Source: Saccoglossus kowalevskii
Lineage: Eukaryota > Hemichordata > Enteropneusta > Harrimaniidae
Length of the DNA: 53,143 bases
Reading direction: 5' to 3'
NCBI RefSeq assembly: GCF_000003605.2
Contig: NW_003140811.1
Coordinates: 1,268,659-1,321,801, forward strand
The translations under genes and the position numbers were made by a program. This document shows positions 10,681 through 22,218 of this stretch, piece by piece. Each line of letters opens with the position of its first letter. Within the stretch, counting starts at the first letter, position 1. The notes under the pieces were generated by a model. That model worked only from the letters and a program-made list of their open reading frames with translations. It had not been told where the DNA came from and did not search any database.

Positions 10681-13258
10681 TCCCAGTGTAAGGCTAACAC
10701 GTTTCGAGTATGCAAGATATTTGCTCAGTTGACCCGTTCCGAATTATGACTCACATAAACCAATCCCATCCTGGATAAGCAAGCTGTAGTTCACCTGCAT
10801 TGTGGCATTTAGACCACAATAACCATTGTATACGATCACTAAGCGTATCTGTTTGAGCGTAAATCGCTAATTGCTACCCGAATGCTTGTATTCTGAATGG
10901 GGTTCTGTATAATTTTTTTATAAATACTTTATAAATTACAAATGGTGAATAAACACAACTTAACCAATCACAACGCGATAACAAATGTGTGGCAATGAAC
11001 GGGTGGGCAAATTATTGAAGAAAACTCGCATAGAATCATGTGTATCAAATGACTTCTATGTCCAACGAAAGCGTATATATTTCAAGGTATATGTTTATAG
11101 AAAACGTCACGCCTTGATGAAATTCCCTATAACAAACACGATCTGTGAAAATTGAAAGTGCACAGTGAGCGTTTTTTTTTCCGGCAGATCGTTTTTGCGC
11201 GTATTTAATATATAATAATACATATAATACAACTCGTTTAAGTTAATAGGCATCGATGATAATAGACAGTATTTATCGACTGACAGAAATCAACATTTCA
11301 ATATTATTTCTGATATGATATGGCATTACCCTAATTGCAATTAGTTTATTGTTTCCACGCCAGTGTAAACTCAAATGTCAAGTGAAATATAGAGTCTGAG
11401 TCAAAGACGCCTGGTAACTTCACTAATATGCGCGAACAGAAGCATTCAAAATACGACACCAGTTACTGGTTCATTTGTAGTAGGAAACTATTATAAACAC
11501 AAAAATAAACAACAACTTATCTTTGATGCATGGGAAAACCGAGAATCACGTAACACATGTCAATTGTTACTACAGCTCAGATGTGTTTCTCTCTGAATTT
11601 CAGTGATTCCGACTGTGGTGGCGCTAGTATAATACATGGTAGTTGACAAATGACAACTTGAATGCACTGCGTATATAAGGATTTCCAGCGTTCACCAATC
11701 AGAAATTCATGGCCGGTGTTTGATAAGTTTGTTTACTTATGAGTTAAACATTTTTTAATCGTAAAATAACGCTGTTTCTACAGCGAAATTAGAATGAAGT
11801 GGCACGTATTTTATTGCAGCATATATATAGTTCATTGCTACTACCATTCTAGCGTTCCAAAAGTAAGTCGTAAAAGTGTGTGCACCCGATTCGCTCGGCA
11901 GGTTATGCTCACACGGTAGACCAGTCTACAGCAATATTGCCAGACTGCCAACTCGAACCACACAAGTCTTAGATTTCTTTTTATCCGCTAATGCACCGTA
12001 AAATAAGTAGGTTGTTGGCCAGACCATACATAATTTCATAACATCGTGTTAAAACACGCGTATGTACTGTCTCTATGGAAACACTAGTGTGTAAAATCAG
12101 TAGAGCACGTGATTCGACCACGAACTCGATCACGTTTAGTGTCCAATGTTTACAAAATTACAACATTGGGTTATGAACATATTTACAATTTCAACGCGGC
12201 AGTAAAACAAAAATGACTCTTTTTATAATAATCTTCAGTTAAATAAACTATTAAAAGCAATATTTAATATGTTAATGGACTTTTACAAACAATTAATCGG
12301 ATAAAATTCAAAAATATTTTAGTGACTTAGCCATTTTAAAATCATATCCCATTCATCCTTCTACATACATTTCTACGTACAAAGTACGTATAACCTAGTC
12401 CTGTATTCACAATTCTGATAAAGTATTTCAATACAAAAAGTTATAGTTTGAATGTATTTGTAGGTATCTGTGGTGGTTTTAATGAGCCTTTTGTAGTTTT
12501 GAGGTTGGTTCCAAGAACAGGCAGTCTGAAAGAGAAAGCATTTCCTATTATGTCTATGGAGCTCCGAGACTGATCGAAAGGTTAAGAATTGAATGGCTTC
12601 TTTGTTTGTTTATTCGGGGTATTATCATGATGCTGGATATTACACAGACATGGACGGTGTTAGTTGTTGCGCCCTCGTCTACGTCATTTCACTGTGACAT
12701 TGTACTTTTATTTTGACAACAGATTTATTAAAATAACATTTAGAACATAAATTGGTCTTCCCAAAATATTTTTAAAAAAATCTTAAAAAATACCAAACTG
12801 CCGTTAAACGGCCCGGGCGAATTTATGGCAAAATCCGGTAACATGTGATACACTCATGTACTATTTTGTTTATACAAAATTTGTTGTGTTTCGAAAGTGT
12901 TTTTTGTTTTTGCTGTACAGCTTCCTCCTCTTGAAACAAGCAGTGCACACATCTTATCAGCTGTGTGTAAACTACAAACAGATATCTTATCAGTTGTTTG
13001 TAAATAGCTTAGCCCCAGTTCAGTTATGTTTGTTAACCATGAATATTAATGAGAAGCACTCATGGGGTGTACACTGGATAAACAAAAAACTTGGGTATTT
13101 GTTTGCACACAAGGAAAAAACCAGTTTACTTGTACAAGATATTATTTTTTCAATAAAATAAATACACTAATGTATGTGGCATGCCTTATGGAGCTATGCT
13201 TGTGATTTTCAAAAAAAAATGTGAAAAGTGCCCAAAAAACTATTCCGCTACCTTAAGT

Positions 13259-13576
13259 TACTGTAAAATACTCAATTTTCGTTTGTAATTGATTTTCGCT
13301 ATTTTCGCTGAAGGGATTATTCAGTGCAAATAAAATCCAGCGAATATACATTTTTCCTATATGTTACATTCAACTCATCAAAAATCAGTGAAATTAAGAA
13401 TATGGACGTAGGGTGACATGAATTGTTGATCTTTATTCGGTTGTGCATGTCAGGGGGAAATTCTCTTCCGCCCGCGTTTCAAGTTCTCCTTCACGTGTCA
13501 GAGGGGATGTTCGTCTGTCTCTATATCTCGTCTGCTTGAGGTACCGGACCGAGAAAGTCACTTAAGCTTTACAGTA
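13259..13576. mobile_element. Non-autonomous inverted-repeat element, TACTGTAAA family, copy 1
   Basis: Starts TACTGTAAAATAC and ends TTTACAGTA, inverted copies of the same terminus. It has no coding capacity. An internal phrase AAATCCAGCGAATAT matches copy 2 (19548-19761: AAACCCAGCGAATAT). The right boundary is less certain than for copies 2 and 3. Confidence 0.45.
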
Positions 13577-14146
13577 AAATAGACGCACACAACGAAATAC
13601 ATATCAATAGCCGGTCTTTAGCCACATCGAGATCGCCCCCAGGCAAATTGCCTCGTGGGAGACTCTGCCCAGGACTGACAAAGAATCTCTCTCGGGCGTA
13701 ACCTTCACACATGCACATAGCCAATCAAACTAAGTACTGGACACGTCATATCTTTTGATTAATCGTTCACTATATTAATAACTGCAAATACCAAGTAATC
13801 AACTAAATAAGTCGGACAACATATACGCGAAATCTAATTCATTATGACAGTTACATCGGGAAAACAAAGCCTAGCCAGAGCATACAATACAATGGTTGTT
13901 CCTGAGCGTTGGGTTTCTAACGCAAAAGAAATAGAATGCGTAAAACGATTTTTTTAAATTCTTTACTTATTTCACACAAGCTATGTCAACGCATATGGTA
14001 CGCGTTGGTGTTTTTCTCTTTGTCATTTGTAATAAAGTGACAATGACCTGACTGCATTCAAGCGTTTCTAGATATCGTGAAGCGTCATTGTGTTTGAACA
14101 CCGACCAGCGTAAAATCAGACCTCCTCTCCGCCGACACACATCAAC

Positions 14147-17100
14147 ATGGGAAAGATTTGGAAGATTGCAGCGGTGCTCACGGTCTTTATTGCAATGTAC
14201 ATTGCATACACACTGAGAGACACGTTTGATCCAGGTGAGGTAAAACAAGACGCCACAAACAACCGCACTATTACTTTGACTCGAAATTTTGATCGCAATA
14301 CAGTGACACCATTTCACTGTGCATTTAGTAGTTTTGCACAACTTGTCTGTACTACGGAGCTGTGTATCACGGTTTCTAGTTCCATTGTAGTACCAATGGC
14401 CGGTGATGCTTCAACTCAACTGACATGAGTTAGTTGAACGCGTTGCATGCCATATTTGATGTGCGTCAGAAAATTAAAGGTGAAACGCGGCCGCGGAGTA
14501 CATTTATTTGTGCACAATTGTTAAGGTCAAAGTCCGATGTCCAGCTAAGAGTACACAACTACTGAGTATATGCTCGTGAGGTTGTTGCAGTGTAATACCA
14601 GCTGTGTTTGCACGGTGACATTGTCAAGGGGCGTGAGCGAGAGCACAGTAGCACGTACCGTATTACTGCAACAACATCAAGGCTGTCTGTTTGCCCGTGT
14701 TTCAGACCGTTTCCGTCATTTTGCAGCCTACGTTGATATTATCGACTTCGCCATGCCACCTGGTTTCTTCAAAACTAATGCTATTCAGTTTATTTCATGG
14801 AAAAAATTATCGATTTATTACTTTTATTTGTTCATCATAAAATGTCCACTTTAATATTATCAGTGTTATGATTGATATTATTTTCACCAGTCGTTTCAAA
14901 AGTTTCAAGGTTGCAATACGTGTACTGTATTCATAGTTAGTTATCTTAAATATCAAACAAATGTTTTCAAATGTTTCCTTTATATAGTCCTTTACTGAAT
15001 AGTAAAACAGTGCGAGGATACACAATAGGCTTTTATGGGACAGCGCCCTCTATCCAAGAAGTATATGGAGACTGGACGTGGCTAAATTGAATAAAGTTTA
15101 TGCTGAGTGAAAAAAGTTCCGTGGAATAAATAAAAATCAAATGAAAAGGCTTATTTTTATGACCAATCGCTTTAATGTGCTAAACCCTACTTATTTTGGA
15201 TTAGAAAATCGGCAAGACTGAGGTTAATAATTAGCAAATTGATGATATCGATGGAGCACCCCCTCAACTTAAGTAATTGATGAACATTGTTCTCTATTTC
15301 AGGAGTTGGTGAACAGTCCGATGAAAAGCGTTTAATAGTCGAAAATAAGTTGTTGCCAAACAGCGCCCTCTATTTATGTGGTTGAACAACGTCCTCTACT
15401 TATATAGCTAAAGAACAGCGACATAGTCATAGTCCGCACACAAATTAAACAACTTATGTTTCGTGGCCTTTAAATAAAGTGATAATTTGTTATTACAGAA
15501 AGCATACATGGAAAGCGAGTGATTGTGACCGGTGCAAGTACCGGTATTGGTGAACAAGTCGCCTACCAATATGCAAAGCTGGGAGCCAATATATTAATCA
15601 CCGCACGGAGAGAAAACCGACTAAAAGAGGCGAGTGATATTATTAGCATATTCAAGTGTTCTGTAATTCGTCGAACATGTATATGATTTCCCTTGATGTT
15701 TGATACTGTGGCGTAGTTCAGTTTATCGCACCGTGTAGTGGGTAATACACGCTTCAGTCGAGGCCTACTTTTGTTTCCACTACACCACTACTGGCCTAAC
15801 TCGTGCTGGTTATTTACATACATATCATTGACATAGACGTCATGACCACATTACATTAGGGAGCATGTTTGTACTAATAACCATCATGGTCCGAGAAGGG
15901 GCGCTCGCCCCCTCTGCCCATCAAAATCCTCAACTGCCAGCAATAGCGAGTTACAGCCTTAGTGGTTTACTACAAATACATTGCAGTCTTCATATGGATG
16001 AAACTCATCGTCCGCCTGCACGGTGTTGCTCCGTTCGAGCATTCGTGCTTCGCCGGAACATTCACCGTGAGATTTCAAGATGGATGAAACTGTATACTGT
16101 GACATACCCCATATGAATACAACAATAGTTTCAATAAAATAGAGACAAGGAGACAAGTGTAATTTTAAAGGTACAAACTGAATATTCGTCTCTCAAAACC
16201 ATGAGTGGTAGAAATATACATGTATACTATGACATTTTCTGAAAAAGATAATTTCTTTATTTTGTTTATTTTCAATGCAGGTAGTAAAGAAATGTTTAGA
16301 CTTGGGTGCTCAATCCGCACATTACATTTCTCTGGACATGCAAGTCATTAACGAGACTGGTAAATTGATAACTGAAGCTGAGAAGACACTCGGTGGATTG
16401 GATTATCTCGTTTTAAACCACGCCCTCTACTACTGGGAATTATGGGATGGCGATATAGAAAGACTTCAGGCACTAATGAATATCAACTTTGTTTCCTATG
16501 TGAATCTAGCAACCAAAGCACTACCCATGCTGTCTAAGTCTAATGGTAGCATCGCTGTGGTCTCATCTAGTTCAGGTATATGTTTTTTTTATGGAAACAT
16601 CTATCTACATAAAGTATTTTTATATATGAAAAGAATTTAGGTTGAAAGTCAATTGGGAATTTTAAACACTTGTGCCCGCTATTACTGTGGGCCTTGTCCA
16701 AACTGCTGTCATAAAGACATTCCTACAGTTATCAGTTCATTACAGGATTAAATATAAAATCATTCTATAATAATCTAAACCCAAGCTATATCAGACCGAC
16801 CAGTTCTCTTCGATATTCCGACAAGAACCTACTAAGTACACACAACACTGCGAAAAAGAATTTCAGTTTTCAACATTATGAATTCTTTCGTTTTTTGGGA
16901 GAAAATGTTTTAATAACAATGATTTTGACAAGATAATTCAAAAAATTATACCAAGAATAATTCAAAACGAAATATATTCCCTATGTACCCATAAATAATT
17001 ATCGATTACACAAGAATACTACCGAAAAAAAGAAATTTGCTATATTCTCTATATTTTTGCTTGTTATTTGTCTTGAATTATGACTGAACGAAGCTGAATG

Positions 17101-18056
17101 AAATTACAAACTATGTAATGTGTTTAGCGACACATGTATGAACACTAACTTTTAATAAATATGATTTCCTATAGTAGGAGTGATGTGCTAAAAGTTGGAC
17201 GGGCATCGAATTTGAGTATTTTTTTGTTACATTTATTTGATTGATTGCGTCAGCTACATTTATTACAGGCGCTGCTGATGAGCAAATTTATATGAATATT
17301 TACAAGTTTAGAACACAAAGCAAACTACTGACAACATTTGACAAAACAATCCTCAACATAACAAAACCTTAGCAATTACACTACAAACAAGTAGTATATA
17401 TAACCAACTAAAACTAAAACATAATGTTCTCGATGTGATAAAACAACAATTATATTTTTTATAAATAACCAATTCGAGTTTTTCATATGATTATTTATCT
17501 CGGGTATGTCAATTGAAGCTTAATTGATTTACTCTTGATTCATAATTACCATGTGGATCCCAGCAGCAACGCATTTTACGCCTTGTATGTCAGAAGTGTC
17601 CAGAAAATGTGACCCTACATAAACGCAACCCTAACCAGCATGCTTATATTTAATTATAATCATTACATTGTTTTTCTTTCTATAGGTTTAGTCAGTGTAC
17701 CTGCTGTTATTCCATATTCTGCCTCAAAACACGCATTGAATGGATTCATTGAAGGACTAAGACTTGAACTCGAGTATATGGGAATTGATGTAGCAATAAC
17801 GCTACTTTTAATTGGTGGGGTGTCCACGGATCACATGATTGACATTGTACAACGTCGTGAAACCTTAGCACAGTTCGGTGAGCCAGCTGAGGCTGCCTCA
17901 TTCATCATGAAGGCGGCAAGTTCTAAAAGGACAGTTGCTTACTACCCCTGGGCAATTGTCAGGATACCTGAAATAATACATACTATGTCACGTGATCTGA
18001 GTGATTTCATGATGTCAAGATGGATGTTTCCAGCTCTGCGAAGGCGGAAGATGTAG
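14147..18056 (+). CDS. HSD11B1L: HSD11B1-like short-chain dehydrogenase, gene A
   Basis: Four coding exons: 14147-14234, 15499-15629, 16281-16575 and 17686-18056 (885 bases, 294 residues; phases 1, 0, 1). Residues 1-29 hold a short N-terminal membrane anchor (VLTVFIAMYIAY), as in ER-bound 11-beta-hydroxysteroid dehydrogenase 1. The Rossmann motif TGASTGIGE is at 40-48. TARRE after the second beta strand has the Arg expected for NADP(H). The catalytic tetrad is Asn142 (MNINF), Ser169 (VVSS), Tyr182 and Lys186 (YSASK), one residue off the vertebrate numbering. The family reduces or oxidises steroid and other carbonyl substrates. The first ATG in ATCAACATGG context was chosen because it is shared by genes C and D. 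Intron 2 has a GC donor (GAG before GCGAGT). The stop follows a basic tail (LRRRKM). HSD11B1 versus HSD11B1L orthology is unresolved. Confidence 0.88.
15256..15420. repeat. Degenerate tandem repeat in intron 1 of gene A
   Basis: Successive phrases of the type GAACA-CG-CCTCTA-TTAT occur at 15283, 15360, 15390 and 15415 (for example AACAGCGCCCTCTATTTATG and AACAACGTCCTCTACTTATA, about 31 bases apart). It includes the GCGCCCTCTA motif discussed in the findings. Confidence 0.5.
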
Positions 18057-19547
18057 TTTTGAAAGATAAAATATCACTTGGCCATATTTCCAAAGACACT
18101 GTCGAACTATTCAGATTATAACAACTCATGTGCTTGTTTTTACGATTTCAGAATTGTTATTAAATGGTTTAACTATAATATAAATGTTTGTGAAATTTTG
18201 AAATTGTTTGTAGCAATGATTAAGGACAGCGTATAGGATATAACAACCCGTTTTCCTCTATCATTAAACAAATCAATAAGAAAGGTGCATGTCCATAGAA
18301 TAATGTCAAAAGAAAATGACAGGGACAAGATTATTCTCATACATTGCAGCGGAAATTAGCGCAGTTCAACAATCGGATAGTGACACTGGTTTGATGAGCC
18401 AACATAAAGTAGTATCTCGACATAACACACACTGACTCAAAACGATGTAGCAGACGAGTATTGCAAACATGGTTTACGTGGATTACCACCAATCACAGTC
18501 ACTCTACTGTGCACAAATGCATGAAGCCACAGTAGTCATCGCCTGGTGTTGTTAAACATGTGTCACCAGTTTGACTACTGATCATTATTGATACAATATT
18601 ATACCGGCTTTACACTTGACAGGCTTACATCATTGTTTCTGTAAATAACGAAATAAAACAAACGCTGTTCATATTGAACTGTCGTCACGTGCATAATTAA
18701 TTTCAACTCTACATGCATGCAGTAAGAATCGTGCAAAGATTAGCAAGAAAGCAATCTGAGTAGCGGTTTTCAAGAAGTGTTTTCTTTAATGAAATATCGA
18801 TACCGGCGAAACGGACTTCAGTTAAAACATAACCTAAAACTGAATAGTTAATATTGGTATAGTCCATGATTTCGTCTATACATAATGTATTGACAATCTA
18901 TTTAGTATTTATACATTTACAAATCTCGAAGTAAATGTACGGTATATACGTGAAGATTTGAGCAATGATGTTACTTTTTTACTAATATCCTAATATTATT
19001 TGCACTTGTCTTTTGAAGCAATTTCTTTAATATACGTTAATCTATTACACTTGTGGAAATAGACGTGATAGGCAAAGTAGTTCAACTCTCATACCAGCAA
19101 GGAGTAAAATATTGTACTGTACCGGTGTATGGAACAATATTTCATCCGAACGGAGGTCTTGGACGAAGAAGTCGAACAAAATTGCGTTTAAAGTTGCATT
19201 CCTACTTGTGAGAATTTCTGAAATATATATGATATACCTAAAACAACATTTGAACACTACTGCTCCTCCTACTGATTAACAGGAGATTATCTCCAATGCG
19301 TTTAGACTGTCGGGCCGAACGAAAGCCGAGATCTGCCAGGGTTCTATTCAGTTCGATTAGAGCCGAACGGAACCGTGCCCTCAAATAATTAGTATGAAAA
19401 CAAAACATGGATGAACACGATTTTGGTGTTTCATTACTTGGCACGATGCTGTTGAGGTGTGTGAAAAAAAAGAAATTGTCACGAGTCTGAGCATGGAGTT
19501 GTAGAAAAGAGAATGCACTGGTGTTACGATTTAGCCTGAGGTACAAG

Positions 19548-19761
19548 TACTGTAAAGGGTTAATTATTCACTGGGTTTTAATTTAGCTTATTTCGCTGAC
19601 TGGAAAATGCGTTAAATTACTAAAACCCAGCGAATATGTAAAATTGAGCATAGAACACATTATCTAAATGATAAAACAGTGAATTTAAAACCCACTGAAT
19701 ATGCCTGAAATGATAAATCAGTGAAATTTAAACCCAGTGAAAATTAGTCATTTTACAGTAT
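19548..19761. mobile_element. Non-autonomous inverted-repeat element, TACTGTAAA family, copy 2
   Basis: Starts TACTGTAAAGGG, ends TTTACAGTA. The terminal region continues as an imperfect inverted repeat of about 40 bases (ATTCACTGGGTTTTAATTT at left against AAATTTAAACCCAGTGAAAA at right). Internally, AAACCCA(C/G)(T/C)GAA is repeated four times in alternating context. It is 214 bases long, non-coding and typical of a MITE. Confidence 0.7.
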
Positions 19762-20048
19762 CTTGAATAAATAGGAAACACGGCAGCTAAAATGTGTTGC
19801 AGCCTATTCATGCAAAATTACCATTTTGTAATTGTCCATCTGTTGTGATATGTGTAACAGTTGTCAATCCAAACATACTAGGAACATGTCACCGTATCGT
19901 GACCGCTTATACGATTTTTACTTCGGTGTCTTTAAAAAATTTCTTCAATTTTCATTGGATCTGTTCAGTCGTTCTTTCAAGTTTTTGTTGCATAATTTCG
20001 TACGCCAATTTTTCTGTTTCCCCTTGAGTTATCAATCTATCGCAGTAT

Positions 20049-20160
20049 NNNNNNNNNNNNNNNNNNNNNNNNNNNNNNNNNNNNNNNNNNNNNNNNNNNN
20101 NNNNNNNNNNNNNNNNNNNNNNNNNNNNNNNNNNNNNNNNNNNNNNNNNNNNNNNNNNNN
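20049..20160. other. Assembly gap (N run)
   Basis: 112 N characters. Any open frame across it is an artefact. Confidence 1.
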
Positions 20161-21280
20161 AATGAAATACGGAATTTATAACTTTAACTTTTAATAGTAA
20201 TGCACACCTGACCGTAGTACGGGAGTTCTGGCTTTTTTTAGCTTCATGAATAAACATAGTTTGTAGAGGTTTTACGCAGACATTACGCAGACATTATAGG
20301 GGCTGTTTTTCGCCGCCACACCCCAGGCTTTCTTGTCGTACTTTGGTGCCGCAAAGGGGCTGGGATGGTACGACGTTGGTGTACGTCGTGACTTAATTGA
20401 TTGCATGGGTCAGGCTATGATGAAAGGTCAATTGGCGTGATCAGTCTATACCCTTTGTAATAAAAGTGACCATGGCCCATTTATAGTCGAGTGTGATTAG
20501 ATATAGTGGAGTGTATTGTTCAAACACTGAGAAAACCAGAGTTAGCCGGACCAGCGCAATATAAACGTGACCTTGATAATGGGATTGTGTTTTTCCAGAG
20601 TGTTCAAATAGTAGAAGCTGACATTTTTGGACTAACGTTATGTAATTGAAACACAAGCCACAAGTATTAGATGGCTTACAGAAGAGGCTATAGTTAATAT
20701 GGGCATATGATTTGCTTGAGCCATTGGTAAATTTATGGAATTGATTTTGCTGTGACAATGTATACATGTATGAACAATTATGTTAATATGGTGTTGTGTG
20801 TTATACGAAGTAGGTGATGTTTTAAGTCTTTTGGTTATGTCATTTGGATCAAGAGGGGGAGGTTAAAGTACTTGATCGGAAAGAATGATTATATTTGTTC
20901 TTTGGCAGTGAATGGCTTATTTGTACTTGACTGTAACCCACCCACCACTTGATTGTAATTTGGCCAGTTGCTATTAGACATCACTAGCAGACTAGTTGGA
21001 AGACAACCAGGTAAAAATAGTGTGAATAAAATAATCGTCTGTAATGAACAAGGAAATAATAAAGTTTTTATTTTTTATTTTAAATAACAATAAACAACAA
21101 GTTTACAAAAAACATTCGAGTAAGAATAAAGTAAGAACTACCGTGCGTAAAAATAATGAATTTATCGCATGGCAATGGCAATGTGCCATCTGACATATAA
21201 TCGAAGTAAATTTACCATGTGCAAAGACAGCATTGTTGGTTTGCATAAGACAGCCCACACACATGCTATAAGGAGTAAAA

Positions 21281-21468
21281 TGCCAGAGTTGGAAATTCTC
21301 AACTATGCATAATCATTTATATACACAATTCTATATTGTCCTGTATACACAATTCTATATTGTCTTACCTGATATTTCAATTTACCTGATATTTCAATTT
21401 AGTTGAAATATCAAACAGGATGCTTCAGATTTATCTCGAATGATTATGAATAGTTGATAACTCTGGCA
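21281..21468. mobile_element. Fold-back element with nested short repeats
   Basis: Left arm 21281-21317 (TGCCAGAGTT...ATAATCATT) is complementary to right arm 21439-21468 (AATGATTATG...AACTCTGGCA). Inside are two direct copies of TATACACAATTCTATATTGT and two copies of TTACCTGATATTTCAATT. These are followed by an inverted partner, TTGAAATATCAAACAGG. It has no coding capacity. Confidence 0.65.
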
Positions 21469-22218
21469 GCAAAGAAAAGAAATGCAGTCCTAGCGTTTGA
21501 GGGCGTGCACTCATGCGCAGATTGACACAACCTGAAGACTGGTATCACAGAGAATAGAAATTGTCAAATTTCGTCATAAATGCGTAAAATCTGGAAAAAT
21601 AAATGATTTATATGTCATCGGACAACATTTTGCGATAGTTCAGTGTCTCATGAGCACTCGTAACTGGTTTGGACAAGGTATTTTGTATTTTGAGGTGTGA
21701 TTTTCGGCTGCTAGAAAAATGTGTGCACATTTTGTTTCCTCCCTTGTCTTATATATAGTGCAAGCTGATGGGCCGGAAACAAGTATTAGTGATTTTCGTG
21801 GTTTCGGAGCGTGATGATTAAATTTAATAACATATGCTTGCTTTACATTACTAAACTGTTTTAATTCTATCATTTCTATTATTTTGAGCAAGGACAAGGT
21901 CCTGTACCGGGTCATAGTCGCTCGGTCCCATAGACGTCCATGCATTGAGACGAATAGATCGTCAGGCCCCTGTGTGGGAAAACGTCGTCAATCTTATTTT
22001 ATTAACCTGAACTTTGTCTTGACAGCCCAAATTATACCAAAATAAGCGTCTTTGGTTGATTTCTGGCACCCAAAATTGATTCTCGTCTCAGTCCTAATTA
22101 CGCGTTTAGGAATGACCTGGTTATCCAAAATTGACCTCGCATGAAAATACTGCCGCCTACGGCGGGTCCCGGGATCATTGCGTCCAGTCAGACCTTTTCC
22201 CTGCGGACACACATTAAC

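Larger units (their letters stand above)
9299..14100. other. Intergenic between the Ig gene and the SDR array
   Basis: After the 3'UTR of the Ig gene I see no supported gene. It holds a GC-rich interspersed repeat (about 10370-10680) and a TACTGTAAA-ended element (13259-13576). AT-rich sequence at 12700-13250 includes an open frame at 12856-13161 that looks like low-complexity repeat translation, not a protein. Confidence 0.6.
18057..22218. other. Spacer between genes A and B
   Basis: No coding exon is supported. ATTAAA near 18160 could serve gene A as a polyadenylation signal. The spacer contains a MITE (19548-19761), an assembly gap (20049-20160), a fold-back element (21281-21468) and otherwise AT-rich sequence. 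Confidence 0.6.

Noticed and set aside
11885-11970. GGTTCGAGTT on the minus strand, B-box-like
   Set aside because: No A box at the right distance and no cloverleaf pairing visible.
12856-13161. 101-codon open frame
   Set aside because: Phe/Leu/Val-rich translation of AT-rich sequence with internal repeats (ATCTTATCAG-TGTGTGTAAA phrases); no domain or splice context.
22141-22218. In-frame N-terminal extension of gene B (26 codons)
   Set aside because: Genes A and C start at the aligned MGK position and have no comparable extension; the 5' flank similarity to gene A indicates UTR.
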